Shown here one piece after another: positions 11,697 through 22,873 of a stretch of 64,000 nt of DNA (position 1 is its first letter; every line of letters starts with the position of its first letter). The DNA lies in NCBI GenBank assembly GCA_037176725.1, contig JAZBRS010000035.1, forward strand, positions 50,168,001-50,232,000. The letters run 5' to 3'. The notes beneath the pieces are model-generated. The model was not told where the DNA came from. It did not search any database and saw only the letters and a list, made by a program, of their open reading frames with translations. Source of the stretch: Posidonia oceanica (lineage: Eukaryota; Streptophyta; Magnoliopsida; Alismatales; Posidoniaceae). Made by a program: the position numbers and the translations under genes.

Positions 11697-12012
11697 CTGA
11701 ACCCCTGCACAGCATTCATTTGCACCTCATTTGCATTGCAAGCATTGTTTTTGCTTTCTGATTTTTCGAGCATGCAGATTAGGACTCCCTCTTCCTATCT
11801 ATCAACTCTATTCCCCTTTTTGCGTACTCTTGGCATCTTTGGGTTGTGTTTCCCCTGGATTCGCTACTAATTGTGACTTTCTTCCCCCTTTTCCACGATC
11901 CGATCGCACTGCGAGCTTTGGGCAGTGTGCGAGACACATCGTGGGACGATTTAGTGGGAAATAGTCACAGAATAGTGGTGATCCCTCAATTTGCATTCTT
12001 TCCCCTTTACAG
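11697..12012 (+). other. Predicted intron within LTR L1
   Basis: A consensus donor AG|GTAAGT at 11695-11702 and an acceptor with pyrimidine tract, CCCCTTTACAG|GTCTTC, at 12004-12012 define a 316-bp intron candidate. Both signals lie at matching positions in L2, L4 and E. The interior carries the CCACGAT...ATCGTGG stem-loop at 11893-11944. Confidence 0.5.
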
Positions 12013-12109
12013 GTCTTCACACCTGCATTGCGTGGTCCTTAAGCGGTGTTCGTCTTCACACTTACATCGCTTGCCTCTTTGCTTGTTTGACTCCTCCCTT
12101 TTGCCTCTT

Positions 12110-12320
12110 TTTGCATCGTTTTGCGTGCCAGCATCTGTTTTCGCTTGTTTTCGCATTGTTTTGCCCGCCAGCATCTGTTTTCGCCTGTTTTCGCATCGTT
12201 TTGCGTGCCCGTAATGTATTTTTGCTCGTTTTTGCATCGTTTTGCGTGCATGCTTTGTTTCTTGCACCTTTTTGTGTGCTTGCTCTGTTTTTCACACCGT
12301 TTTGCGTGCTTGCCTTTTTT
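12110..12320 (+). repeat. Minisatellite of LTR L1, about 40-bp then 30-bp units
   Basis: The phrase TTTTGCGTGCC recurs at 12123, about 12163 (as CCCGCC), 12203 and 12244, then at roughly 30-bp steps to about 12310. The array sits at the same place in the LTR as the minisatellites of L2, B, L4 and E, directly upstream of the TGATGCTTACTGCC hairpin block. Confidence 0.75.
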
Positions 12321-13014
12321 TGCACCATTTCGCGTGTCGCTTCTGTTCCTTGCCTCGTTTTGCATGTTTTATGTTGTTTCTCTTGCATGTCGCCTGCAGT
12401 GCTTGGTTACCGCTGTTTTGCTTTTTCGCCTGCATTTGCATATAGGGCAGTGATGCTTACTGCCTGGAGTTCTCACGAACCAAGTTTCGCCCAGTTCGGA
12501 ACACAGACAGCGTTGCTGAGCGCTTAGATTGCACGTTTAATTCCTTGCATTGCATTCCATCACTTAGAGCACTCCTTTGAGCATTCATTGGCACTTAGGC
12601 ATTCAAACCCGCATTTCCCTGCATATGCGAGCGTAAGCCTAGAAAGACCGATTCTCGGGTGTGTCGGGGGTGCCTAACACCTTCCCCGCACGTAACAGGA
12701 GTCCTTGCCTAGTCTTTTGGCCCGTAATGACCATGTTGCCCTTATCCTAGGCATGAGTCATACCATTTGCATTCATTTGCATTTGTTTTCCTTTGCATTG
12801 CTTTGCATTGCATCCTTTGCTTGGTTTTGCGTGTTAACTCACGCATTTCCCTTGGTTTTCCTTGTCTCCCGATAATAGACACGGTGACGACTCTGAATTG
12901 TCTTATCTTCTTCTTTTCTTATCCTTTTTCCCTTTTTTAAGCGTTTTCGTGTTGAGCCTTCCTCCTCGGACATAGCTGCTAATATTGAACCTGATTCTGA
13001 TTGGGATTACTACA

Positions 13015-14200
13015 CAAACTTGAGAGGAAAAAATATAGAGAGAAAGAAAGAGAAAGGAAGAGCTTAAAAGCTTGAGAGTTCGTCATTGATTACGGGACGT
13101 CAATCCTTCCTATTCCAAACATTCCACTACACTCAAAGGGGGTTTTACTTTAGCATTATATTTCTCTTTACATATTTGCATATCGCATGTTATTTTACAT
13201 ATTATTGTAGCTAGGCATATTTATATTTAGTTACAACCAGGGGGATAAAAAGCCCTTAGGTAAGTATTTCTCTGATTAATTTTTGTTGGTTTTTAGTTTT
13301 ATTTTAGGATTACTTGCTACACCAAATTAACCCATATCTTTCGTATCATTCTATTTTTTTTGCAAGGAAGACGAAGAAGAAGAAGACGAAGAAGAAGAAG
13401 AAGAAGAAGAAGAAGAAGAAGAAGAAGAAGAAGAAACTCACCAAAGCACGGGCACCCTTGGGCAACGCTGACGTTGTCCCAAGGTAGCTGAACCCGCAAC
13501 ACACATCACATTTCCCAAGGCGTCTCGAGGGCCAGTGCAAGCTAACCGAGAGTGGCGATCACACCAACTTCCTCACACATGGAGTGGAGAAGTTGGATGT
13601 AACAAAGGGAACCTCGAGAGAGCGTTAGATGTCGTCGAGAAGGAAGCCTCTTCTTTCTCCCTCTCAAAACCTCATATCCACAGTTTGGCTATCATGGTGG
13701 GACGGCTAAAAGTGCCCCCGTGCAAAGGTGAGATTCTGATCCCTTCTTCTTCTTCTTCTTCCTTGTTCTTTTTCTTTTTATTTTAGTTGTTGTTTTTTTT
13801 TAAGTTTTTAAGGTAGCGGTGAAATTCCTCATAGTGTTTTGAGGCACTGCTACCCTTGTCTTGTTTTCTTTTACGTTCAAAATATCTAAAACCATCTCCC
13901 TTTTCTCTATGATTCTCGGGAGTAGAGGTGGTTCATAAAAAATCACTGTTTTTTTTGAAAAACTCACTGTTAGTGTGTTATACATGTGATTCTTAGCATC
14001 TAACATTAGACGTGCCAGTATCTGCGTCTAACAACACTGAACTGGAACTCTTTCTGTTTAGTAAAATTTTTGTTTTCTTTGCTTCTAACTGGCCTGTTAA
14101 TTGAGGTATGAGGTGATTGGCTTTGCCGTAGGGACCAGAACCTAGATTCTCAGGTGCTTTCCGAAAAATAAACAACATAAAAAAAATAGAGTTTTCTCTA
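13015..14200 (+). other. Continuation of element L0 LTR/leader between L1 and L2
   Basis: The stretch resumes L0 after solo LTR L1. It holds a strong donor-type splice site AG|GTAAGTAT near 13258-13267, a (GAA)n microsatellite, and GTGGCGA at 13552, which could mark an LTR end followed by a primer-binding site, although the following bases do not match the PBS of B or E. A palindromic GCGTCTAAC-type module lies at 13996-14035. Open frames here (for example 13535-13786) have no recognisable domain. Confidence 0.5.
13367..13436 (+). repeat. (GAA)n microsatellite
   Basis: About 22 GAA triplets with a few GAC interruptions follow a T-rich tract and the bases TGCAAG, which would also fit a splice acceptor. 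Confidence 0.95.
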
Positions 14201-14763
14201 TGTTGACTTGACACCCCATTTTGATAGGCTGAATTAGTGGATCTCTCTCTGGTGGCTTCAAAACATGACTTAGAAAACCCTCACCCAAAAATCAGGAAAA
14301 TTAAAAACTTTAGAACCTTGAAACCAAACCCAAAACCTTAGCCTTTCTTTAACCTAGGAAAACCTACACAAAACTTAGGAAAATCCACCCACAAAAACCT
14401 AGGTCAAACCCTAGAAACCCTAGGTCACACACTCACACCAACCCCCCTTCCAAACCCAAGCCTTTCACCCTCTTTCTCTCCTAATTATCCTTTTCTCTTT
14501 CCTAATTATCATTTTTCTCTCTCCTGATTATTCTTTTCTCTCTCCTCCTTATCCTCCTTCTCTTTCTCCTTCTTTTCCTCTCTTTCTTTCCTCTTTTCTT
14601 GCTCTCCAATGGGCCCACCCCATTCTCCTATCCTCCCTTTATTTTATCCTTATTTTATTTGATTTTATCTTATCCCATGTTATTTGATCTTTAATTTCTT
14701 TTCTCCGCTTCCTTTCTTTCTTTCTTTCCATCATTCATTCTTTCTTTCTTTTCCTTTCCCCAC

Positions 14764-14862
14764 ACTAAACCTTAAACCCTAATCCACACTAAAACCCATT
14801 CTAAACCCTAAACCCTAATCCACACTAAAACCCATTCTAAACCCAAAACCCTAAACCCTAAA
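14764..14862 (+). repeat. Interstitial telomere-type CCCTAAA motifs in L2
   Basis: Short runs of CCCTAAA, the plant telomere repeat in its C-rich sense, alternate with CACTAAAACCCATT spacers. The block is part of the LTR tract also found in L4, so it is not a chromosome end. Confidence 0.8.
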
Positions 14863-17800
14863 CCTTAATCTAGAAAACCACATCAAAACCTACTTTAAAA
14901 AAAAACCTGGAAAACTTAATCAAGAAACCAAGAAAAACCTAATTAAAAAACCTAAGTAGCAAACCTAGAAAACAATCAAAACAAAACTTAGAAAAATCAA
15001 AACAAAAACCCTAGAAAATACTTAACTAAAAAACAAAGCAAAGCCATCTTTCGAAAACAATTAAAAACCTTAAAATCCTAATCAAAAGAAAACTTAACAA
15101 ACGATTAAAACAAACTCAAAACAAAAACAATTAAAAGACTTAACTCAAAAAGAAAACTTCAAAACCCTAATTCAAAACCTAAGAAAACCATTCTCTAAAA
15201 TTCAAAACCCTAATTCAAACTCAAAAAATAATCAAAAGAAAAACCTAAGAAAAATAAGTTAAAAAGCTATTAAAACAAGACCTTAAAAATCAACTAAAAC
15301 AAAAACTTAGAGAAAACAAATTAAAAAACAATTAAAAACAAAATTTTTAAAAATCAATCAACAAAACTCAAAAACCAAGTTTTCTTCCTTCTCCTTCTTT
15401 TTCTCCAATTATCCTTTTTTCTCCTTCTCTCTCCTCTTTATCCTCTCTCTCTTTCCTCCTTTCTTTCCTTCTTTCTTTCTTTCCTTTCTTTTCCTCCTAT
15501 TCCTACAGCCCGGCCCACTCCCACTTTTTTTTTTCTTTTTTCCTCCTCCTCTCCTTCTTTCCTTCTTTCTTTTTTTCCTTTTCTTCTCCCTCCTCTCTTC
15601 TTACACAGCCAGCTGCCATCCTCCCTCATTTTCAAATCCACCTGACATCCCTCCGTCATCCTTGGCCAACCTCACCACACAGCCATCCCTTCCTCCATCA
15701 GGCCCTCCATCACCTCCAGCTTGTGCCCTAAGCCACGACCAAGACCAAAAGGAAAACCAACGGCCACATGCACATACACAACCTACACACATAACTAGCT
15801 CTCCTAATGTTTTTTTTTCCCAACATCCTTCATACACAACAACCACACCATCGAACACCCAACACACCTTCAGACACACTGCCACAAACCTTCCTCTTCA
15901 TCCTCTCCTATGGCCAAGAACCATCACAGGCCTCCACCACAGACCAGACCACCACCATTCCAGACCTCCTTTCAACCTCCAAGAGCCACGACAACCTCCC
16001 CCAGACCAACACCTCCATCCTCTTCTTTCTTTTTTCCCAACAGCCTCTGCCACCCACAAACACCACCAGACAAGCACCCACCAGAAAAACACAGCAACAC
16101 CCTCAAACACAGACCAGACCACCACCATTCCAGACCTCCTCTCAACCTCCAAGAGCCACGACAACCTCCTCCAGACCAACACCTCCATCCTCTTCTTTCT
16201 TTTTTCCCAACAGCCTCTGCCACCCACAAACACCACCAGACAAGCACCCACTAGAAAAACACAGCAACACCTTCAAACACAGACCTTCCACCCCCACTCC
16301 AGCACTCCCCTATGACCTCACCGCCACCTCAGAGCCACTGGTGCAAGCCACAATCCACAGAAGCCACAGAGAGAGAGAGGAAGAAGAGAAGAGAGAGAAA
16401 TCATTCTCCAAGAACCCATTCTGCCATTTTTGGGTTCTGAGCGGGCAAACGGCGACCTGAGGCTTCCACGAGCTTCGGAGACCTTCCAGCAACATGCCAC
16501 GATCCTCCCCTGCGTGCCACGACCACCTCCAGATCCTCCTTTGCTGTGCAGCACGACCACAGAACTTCCTCCCGATCGTCCGGCCACCCTGCATGCTCCA
16601 ACAGGTAATGGACTCGTCCACCAGCACTGCCTCGCTCCCCTCTTCATCGCCATGTTGTTTTTTTTGGATTTCGTGCCCTGTGCCGCTGCCAAAGCCTCGC
16701 CGAAGTTCCCTCCTTCTCCGACGCTGGCTGCCGATGCAACAGCATGCCGCACGTGCTGCGCCGCCCGGAAGCCCCGCCGCTGCCTCACCGCACCTTCGCC
16801 GGACTGCGCCAGGCCGCTCGCACCTCTGCCCGAGCCGTGCTGCCCTCTCCTTCGCCGGTGCAGAGCTTCCCCTGGCGAGCTTCAGCCACTGCCACAGTAG
16901 CATCTCGCCATTAATTTGTTTTGGTTTTATTTTTCTTTAACTTAGATATTTTACCATCATATTGCATTAGTTCCCTTTAGTTTCATTCATTTACTTTTGG
17001 GTCCAGCCGTAGTTTAAGTTTGATTTAAATCTGAATAAAAGCTATATTACATTGCATGAAATTCCTATCTTTTCTTTTATTTTCATTTCAGTCCTTCTGT
17101 AGTTTAAAAACTTCTGATATCATTTACTTGCAGTCCTGCCATTTATTTTTATTGCATCTTGGTCCCTCTGTAGTTCAAAGCATTTTAGTTTTTTTTAGTT
17201 TTAGCCTTGTAATTTATTTTTATTGCATCTTAGTCCTTCTGCAGTTCAAAATACTTTATCATCTCTTAGTTTTTAGCCTAGTAATTTATTTATTTTACAT
17301 TTATGTCCTCCAGTTGATAAATGTCATTTAAATGCATGTTTCTATCTTATTGCATTACTCTTAACTCCTGCTATTTATTCTATTTGCAAATCAGTCATCT
17401 GTTCAGTTGTTAAATTTATTTAATTTCATGTTTTACCGTATTACATTGCACTTTTATCCTGTTTTATTTTGTTATTACTTTCCAGTCCTCTGTTTGTTAG
17501 AAAAATCATTTAATTTCATATTTTACCATATTAAATTGCATTTTAGCCCCTACATGTATTTAATTTGCATTTCAGTCCACTGCATGCATTCACAGCATTC
17601 ATTTAAATTGCATTTTTTCCTTATTGCATTGCATTTCAGAACCTGCATTTTATTGCATTCGCATCTAGGTCCTCAGTCCATTCAGATTTCATTTAATCTC
17701 TGTTTTTAAACCTTATTGCATTATTAAAAAACCCACAGACTTATTTTTATTGCGCCCAAACCCCTAGCTTTGCATTTTCATTGCATTTAGGTCCCCAACT

Positions 17801-18301
17801 TTTCAAAATCATTGCATATAGACCCCTGACTTTGCATTTAGTTGCTTCCAGGTCTCTATCTTTTTAAAATTATTGCATTTAGGCCCCTAGGTTTGCATTT
17901 GTTTGTATCCAGGTCCCTAACTTTTCAAAATCATCGCATTTAGGCCCCTGGTTTTTAAAATCATTGCATCCAGGTCCTTAGGTTTGCATTTTAATTACAC
18001 ATAGGTCCCTTTCTTGCATTTTTACATGCATTGCACCCATACATCATTGCACTTAGCATCTTAGCACACTTTTGAGCACTTTTAGCTCCCTTGTATGAGG
18101 GAGGCCCTGTTCTGCACACCCTTAGGGATTTTTTGCACTTAGATCCCTTCCTCTCCTTGGCCCTTGGGCCTTCTGCCTTGAAGCCTGGATAACTTCCGAT
18201 CGGACCGTCGGATCATCGCAATCAAGCTACCCGGATCATCCTGGTGGAGCGGACTTTCATGCTGACCAAGATTATCTCAGATCAGGCCTCAGATCTCCAA
18301 G

Positions 18302-18627
18302 GTAAGTCCATCTAAAACATTGCATATCATTTGTTGCTTGTCACTCGCATTGCATGCATTGTTTTCCGCACCTCGTTTTCCATGCATGTAGATTAGGGCT
18401 TCTCCTCTTGCCTATATACTCTACTTCCTCTTTTCGCATCTTCTTAGTGTCTTTGGGTTGAGTTTTCCCTCGGATTCACTACTGATCGCGACCTTCTTCC
18501 CCCTTTTCCACGATCCGATTGCACAGCGAGCTTTGGGCAGCGTGCGAGACACATCATGGGACGGTTTAGTGGGAAACAGTTGCAGGATAGTGGTGATCCT
18601 TCCGCTTGCTCTCTTTCCCCTTTGAAG
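18302..18627 (+). other. Predicted intron within LTR L2
   Basis: Donor CCAAG|GTAAGTCC at 18301/18302 and acceptor CCCCTTTGAAG|GTCTTCAC at 18627 bound a 326-bp intron candidate. It matches the positions in L1, L4 and E and encloses the stem-loop at 18508-18559. Confidence 0.5.
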
Positions 18628-18744
18628 GTCTTCACACTTGCATTGTGTGGTTCTTATCTGGTGTTTGTTTTTACACTCACATCGCTTGTCTCTACTTTGC
18701 ATCCGGGCTGGTAGCCCTAACTGCCCGGTTGACGCCTGTCATGT

Positions 18745-19350
18745 CATCTAATCTTCCCCTTTCTTGTCATACCCCTGCATTGCGTGGCTTTTCCGATGTT
18801 TTGCTTTTACGTTTGCATCGCTTGTTTTCCGCCCGGTTTGCTTTCCCCTTTGCTTGTCGTACCCCTACATTGCGTGGCTTTTCCGATGTTTTGCTTTTAC
18901 GTTCGCATCGCTTGTTTTCTGCTCGGATTTGCTTTCCCCTTTGCTTGTCGTACCCCTGCATTGCGTGGCTTTTTCGATATTTTGCTTTTTCGTTCACATT
19001 GCTTGTTTTCCACTCGAATTTGCTTTCCCTTTGCTTGTCGTACCCCTGCATTGCGTGGCTTTTCTGATGTTTTGCTTTTACGTTCGCATCGCTTGTTTTC
19101 CTCTCAAATTTGCTTTTCCCTTTGCTTGTCATACCCCTGCATTGCTTGGCTTTTCCGATGTTTTGCTTTCACGTTTGCATTGCTTGTTTTTCGCCTGGAT
19201 TTGCTTTCCCTTTTGCTTGTCATACCCCTGCATTGCGTGGCTTTCCCAATGTTTTGCTTTCACGTTTGCATTGCTTGTTTTCCGCCTGGATTTGCTTTCC
19301 CCTTTGCTTGTCGCACCCCTGCATTGTGTGGTTTTACCGGCGTTTTGTTT
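18745..19350 (+). repeat. 91-bp minisatellite of LTR L2, about 7 copies
   Basis: The landmark GCGTGGC (or close variant) falls at 18782, 18872, 18963, 19053, 19144, 19235 and 19326, giving periods of 90-91 bp. Each unit contains CTTGTCGTACCCCTGCATTG and GATGTTTTGCTTTTACGTT. It yields long open frames on the plus strand that I attribute to the repeat. Confidence 0.95.
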
Positions 19351-19925
19351 TAATCGCTTGCATTTGCAATAGGACAGTGATGCTTACTGCCTAGAGTTCT
19401 CACGAACCAGGGTTCACCCGGTTCGGAACACAGACAACGCTGTTGAGCATTTAGATAGCACGTTTAATTCCTTGCATGCATTTCAACACTTAGAGCACAC
19501 ATTTGAGCATCTAATTAGGCATTCATGGCACTTAGGCATTCAAAGCATGCATTTTCCCTCAAAAGCGAGCGTAAGCCTAGAAAGACCGCTTCTCGGGCGT
19601 GTCAGGGGTGCCTAACACTTTTCCCGCACGTAACAGGAGTCCTTACCATTTCTCTGGCCCATAATGACCCTTTTGCCCTCATCCTTGGCACGAGACACCC
19701 TCTTTGCATAGCATTTGCATTGTATTGCATCTTCTTGTGTGGTTTTGCATGTTTTTCATGCATTTCCTCGGTTTTCCTTGTCTCCCGACTTAATAGACAT
19801 GGTGGCGACTCCATTTTGTCTTTCCTTTCTTTTTCTTCTTTGCTTTGGCTTTTCGCCTCTGTTTTCAGTGTTTTGAGTCGAGTTTCCTCCTCGGATCACC
19901 TGCTAATAGTGAACTTGGTTTTTCC

Positions 19926-19970
19926 GATCGGTGCACGCGAGCTCTGGCAGCGTCCACGGACAATCGCGAA
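19926..19970 (+). other. GAGCTYTGG stem-loop at the 3' end of L2
   Basis: GTGCACGC, the loop GAGCTCTGG and GCAGCGTCCAC form a stem-loop about 20-60 bases before the LTR end. The same structure lies near the 3' ends of B, C and L6. Confidence 0.6.
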
Positions 19971-19989
19971 GCTCTACAAGATCGCTACA

Positions 19990-20959
19990 CTCTATGTCTT
20001 GCATGGCCATACTCAGGAACTGATTTGCTTGCATCTTCTCTTAGGCTATACAAATAATCCCTTTGATCCTAAGCACCCTTGTTGCAAAAGATCTCAGAAA
20101 GGTATTTGTATTGTCACTTATTTCTTTCAAGAGTCACATTTCCTTCCCTTGACTCTTGTAAGAATAAGTTAGAACCCTAAGTTAAGAATTATTTTCTCCC
20201 TCCCCCCTTCGGTGGTTTGTGGTGATTGTTTGTGTTAGACACGCGAGAGACCCAATCAATCCTGAGTACGCTGGGCTCTACCTCTATGGGGTAGGGACCT
20301 AAGTGTGTTTAGGCTCCCCATAAATTCTCAGGAGTTGAGATAGGGGTAGTACCAAAAAACAAAAAAAAAAAATCTTTTACCAATTTTATGAGGATCCATA
20401 GTCATCCCTGAAAAAAAAGAGGCCATACCCAAGATTTAAGGCACCCTGAGAGCTATGCAGGTTTAAAACACTAATGACAAAGTGAAAATTAAAAAAAAAA
20501 TCAAAACTTTAATTGTTGTCGGAAAGTGTTTCTGTGCAGTTCTGTGTAACAGGATGTTAAACGCTTAAATCTCTGCGTTTAACAAATTGTCTGGCTATCT
20601 GTTAGTTTTCTAACTCTGATATGTGGATGATTGCAGGGTGAAGATTGATTGAACAAAGACTATAAACAGAACATTTGCAGTTTTAAATTTTATTTCTTTT
20701 TCTTAGAAACTTGTATTAGGTTACGAAATTTCTGTAATTTATTTCCAAGTGTAATTACTTGTAACCCTCCCTTCATATAAAAAAGCCAAAAAAAAAGGAA
20801 AAAAAAGGAAAAGGAAAAGGAAAAGGGAAAAGAAACCAAAGGAAGCTGAAAATATTGCTGAGTGTGTTGGACGGTAGAACTCTTGCGTTCAACGTTAGAT
20901 GCCTGCATTCCAGCGTCTTACACCTCTAAATCAGATATCATCTCCAAAGCTGTTACAAG
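19990..20959 (+). other. Leader of element L0 upstream of gag
   Basis: No protein is supported. The stretch contains several A-runs (20350-20375, 20780-20840), direct and inverted GCGTTTAAC/GCGTTCAACG motifs at 20550-20585 and 20869-20925, and the phrase CTCTATGGGGTAGGGACC at 20282-20299. It ends one base before the gag ATG at 20960. Confidence 0.6.
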
Positions 20960-22830
20960 ATGAATCAAATCCTTGAAGCTGAACACTCAGAAAGAGAAAG
21001 GTCAGACTCGACCAGTGAATCAGGAGAAGAGCCTACCATCACCATCTACCATCCAACCACTGGAGAAGCCTTGGATCTAGACTCGATCCAATACAAAGCC
21101 ATGTACCAGTTCTTAAATGATGAGGCACCAACCCCAACGGGGCCGTGTCGAAACATAATCTCCAAGAGCCACCCCCCCTCAGTGAAAGGCAACGAAGGCC
21201 CGTTGCGGACCATACGCCTAAGGAAATATACCGGGAACAGTATGGCAACCCACCGTTGGACACAAATCACCAAGGGCAAGGTTCAATGCTCAACGGAGTT
21301 TACAAGACAAGGGCAAACCCCTTGATCTAGGAACACCACCAAATGCCATATGGCGAATATAGACAAAGAGTCGGTCCGCCCTACGGGCATCAAGAACCAC
21401 TTCTCCAAGCATCGACAGTTGGCTATTAGCCCCTACCGAAATATCACCACCACTAGGAACCTCTCCCGCAACACGAGCCGGTCGCACCTCAATACTTCTG
21501 CAATGGCTATCCTCATCATCAGCTTAACCATCAAGCGTTCAACTCACACATCCCAACCCCATCAGCTGGGATGACAAACTTAGATGAGATGAGAAAAATG
21601 CTCAGCGCATTAGGGGAACACACTCAAGCTTCGGCAAACTTTGACATGAGCCGGTTTCCCCCATTTAGACTTCCCTTGGGCTTCAAGTACCCGAGGACTC
21701 CTAAATTCGATGGAACCACAAACCCACTCAGCCATCTTGTGCGGTTCCAGATGGAGTCGGCTCTTTATTTCTACGATTTGGGGCTCCTTATACACCTTTT
21801 CTTCTACTCACTAGAGGGAGAACCCATCGACTGGTTCCTCATCCTCTCCAAGGAAGATCTCAGCAGCTTTGACAAGATTAGAGAGAGCTTCCTGACCAAA
21901 TACCAGCATAAAATCGATCTGAAGCCAACTTTCCATGATCTAAGCAAAGAGATCATGAGGCAAGGCGAAAGCTGGGTAACATTCGCCAACAGGTGGCGTG
22001 AAATGGCAGCCAGATCAAGCTTGACCATTCCTGAAAGGCACGTGGTCCAGACCATCATTGCAAACACAACCGGACCAATGAAGAAGGGACCAGTGAATGC
22101 ATACTGTCCCAATGTAACAACTCTATATGAAGTGGCTGCCTCTGTCAAAGAGAATCTACATGAATTCATGGAGGAACCTAAGAGAAACAAAAAGACACAA
22201 GTAGTGGAAGGCGTAATTGGAGTTGTGAACAAGATTAATATTGCACCTAAACCACCAGAGCAAAGAGCCATAGTAACTTCTCAGCAGCAATCATGGAGCC
22301 ACCCTCCTCAGCAGCAATTATGGAGTCACCCTCCTCAGCAGCAACAACCCTGGAGTCGCCCTCCTCAGCAACAACAATCATGGAGCCACCCTCCTCCTCA
22401 GCAGCAATCATGGAACCGCCCTCCTCAGCAACAAGCATGGAGCAATCCCCCTCAGCAGCAACAAATCCACCCTATGTGGAATACTCCCCAAATCCAATGG
22501 AATAGGGGCAATTAGAGCAATCAAGCCAATAATGGTAATCCCCGCAATAATAATGGGAATAGGGGCAATTATCATAATGTTCCCCTCCACAGTTGCTGCC
22601 ACCCAAAGGAAGAAAGAGGGACCAATACCCTCCTCTACCAGTCACCCTAGCGGATATGTTCATCGAGCTAGAAAGCGCAAAAGCAATCGAACTCCTGCCA
22701 ACCAAGCTAGAAACTCCGAACTGTGACCAGAACAAGTACTATCCATTCCATAGAAGACATGGTCACAACATAGATGACTGCTGGACCTTCAGAGATGCAG
22801 TCTGTGACATGGTAGAGGTAGACATATAAA
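20960..22830 (+). pseudogene. gag polyprotein of element L0 (broken)
   Basis: The reading starts with an ATG at 20960 (acidic, Ser/Glu-rich), shifts frame near 21130-21145, and continues through three TAG stops (21324-21490) into a long open stretch at 21571-22515. That part has the retrotransposon capsid look (PF03732 type): FKYPRTPKFDGTTNPLSHL, EPIDWF, DKIRESFLTKYQHKID and WREMAARS. A Gln/Pro/Trp tandem repeat follows. After another shift, 22593-22829 has a zinc-knuckle-like segment, YYPFHRRHGHNIDDC, in which the first Cys of the expected box is Tyr. Gag would form the particle that packages element RNA. Confidence 0.85.
22275..22475 (+). repeat. PPQQQ-W tandem repeat within L0 gag
   Basis: Units of about 27-33 bp encode variants of PPQQQSWSH and PPQQQPWSR, seven to eight times in a row. 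The repeats stay in frame (21571-22515), so they were translated once. Tryptophan-spaced poly-Gln repeats are typical of flexible linkers in capsid proteins. Confidence 0.85.
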
Positions 22831-22873
22831 ATGGGACATCGTAGTAAAGAGAGCTAAATAGAGGGAGCAAACA

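Larger units (their letters stand above)
7378..13014 (+). mobile_element. Solo LTR L1, Tat/Ogre type, 5.6 kb
   Basis: The unit begins TGTTGATACC and ends GATTACTACA. The five bases CAAAC flank it on both sides (7373-7377 and 13015-13019), a perfect target-site duplication with no internal region, so this is a solo LTR left by recombination between two LTRs. Order of contents: A/C-rich CCTAAAA tract (7440-8990), CT-rich stretch (9000-9280), GC-rich core (9800-10430), T-rich array of GCATTTAGGTCC phrases (10460-11410), splice-like block, minisatellite, hairpin block, PBS-like GTGACGACTC (12884-12893) and terminus. It is closest to the LTR of element E. Confidence 0.95.
14201..19989 (+). mobile_element. 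Solo LTR L2, Tat/Ogre type, 5.8 kb
   Basis: The unit begins TGTTGACTTGACACCCC and ends ATCGCTACA, flanked by CTCTA at 14196-14200 and 19990-19994. This is a perfect 5-bp target duplication with no internal region. Module order is the same as in L1, but this LTR has telomere-type CCCTAAA motifs in its A/C-rich tract and a 91-bp minisatellite, both shared with L4. It also carries two copies of the GAGCTYTGG hairpin, one in the predicted intron and one just before its 3' end (19926-19970). A PBS-like GGTGGCGACTCC lies at 19800-19811. Confidence 0.95.

Noticed and set aside
16310..16903. 197-codon minus-strand frame in the core of L2
   Set aside because: GC-rich sequence opens many frames on both strands; no conservation in L4 or domain similarity is visible.
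18606..19394. Several overlapping plus-strand frames of 150-200 codons in L2
   Set aside because: They repeat with the 91-bp minisatellite and differ in frame; they have hydrophobic Cys/Phe-rich content from base composition.
19525..20172. 215-codon frame at the end of L2
   Set aside because: It spans the LTR boundary and target duplication into unrelated L0 leader sequence.
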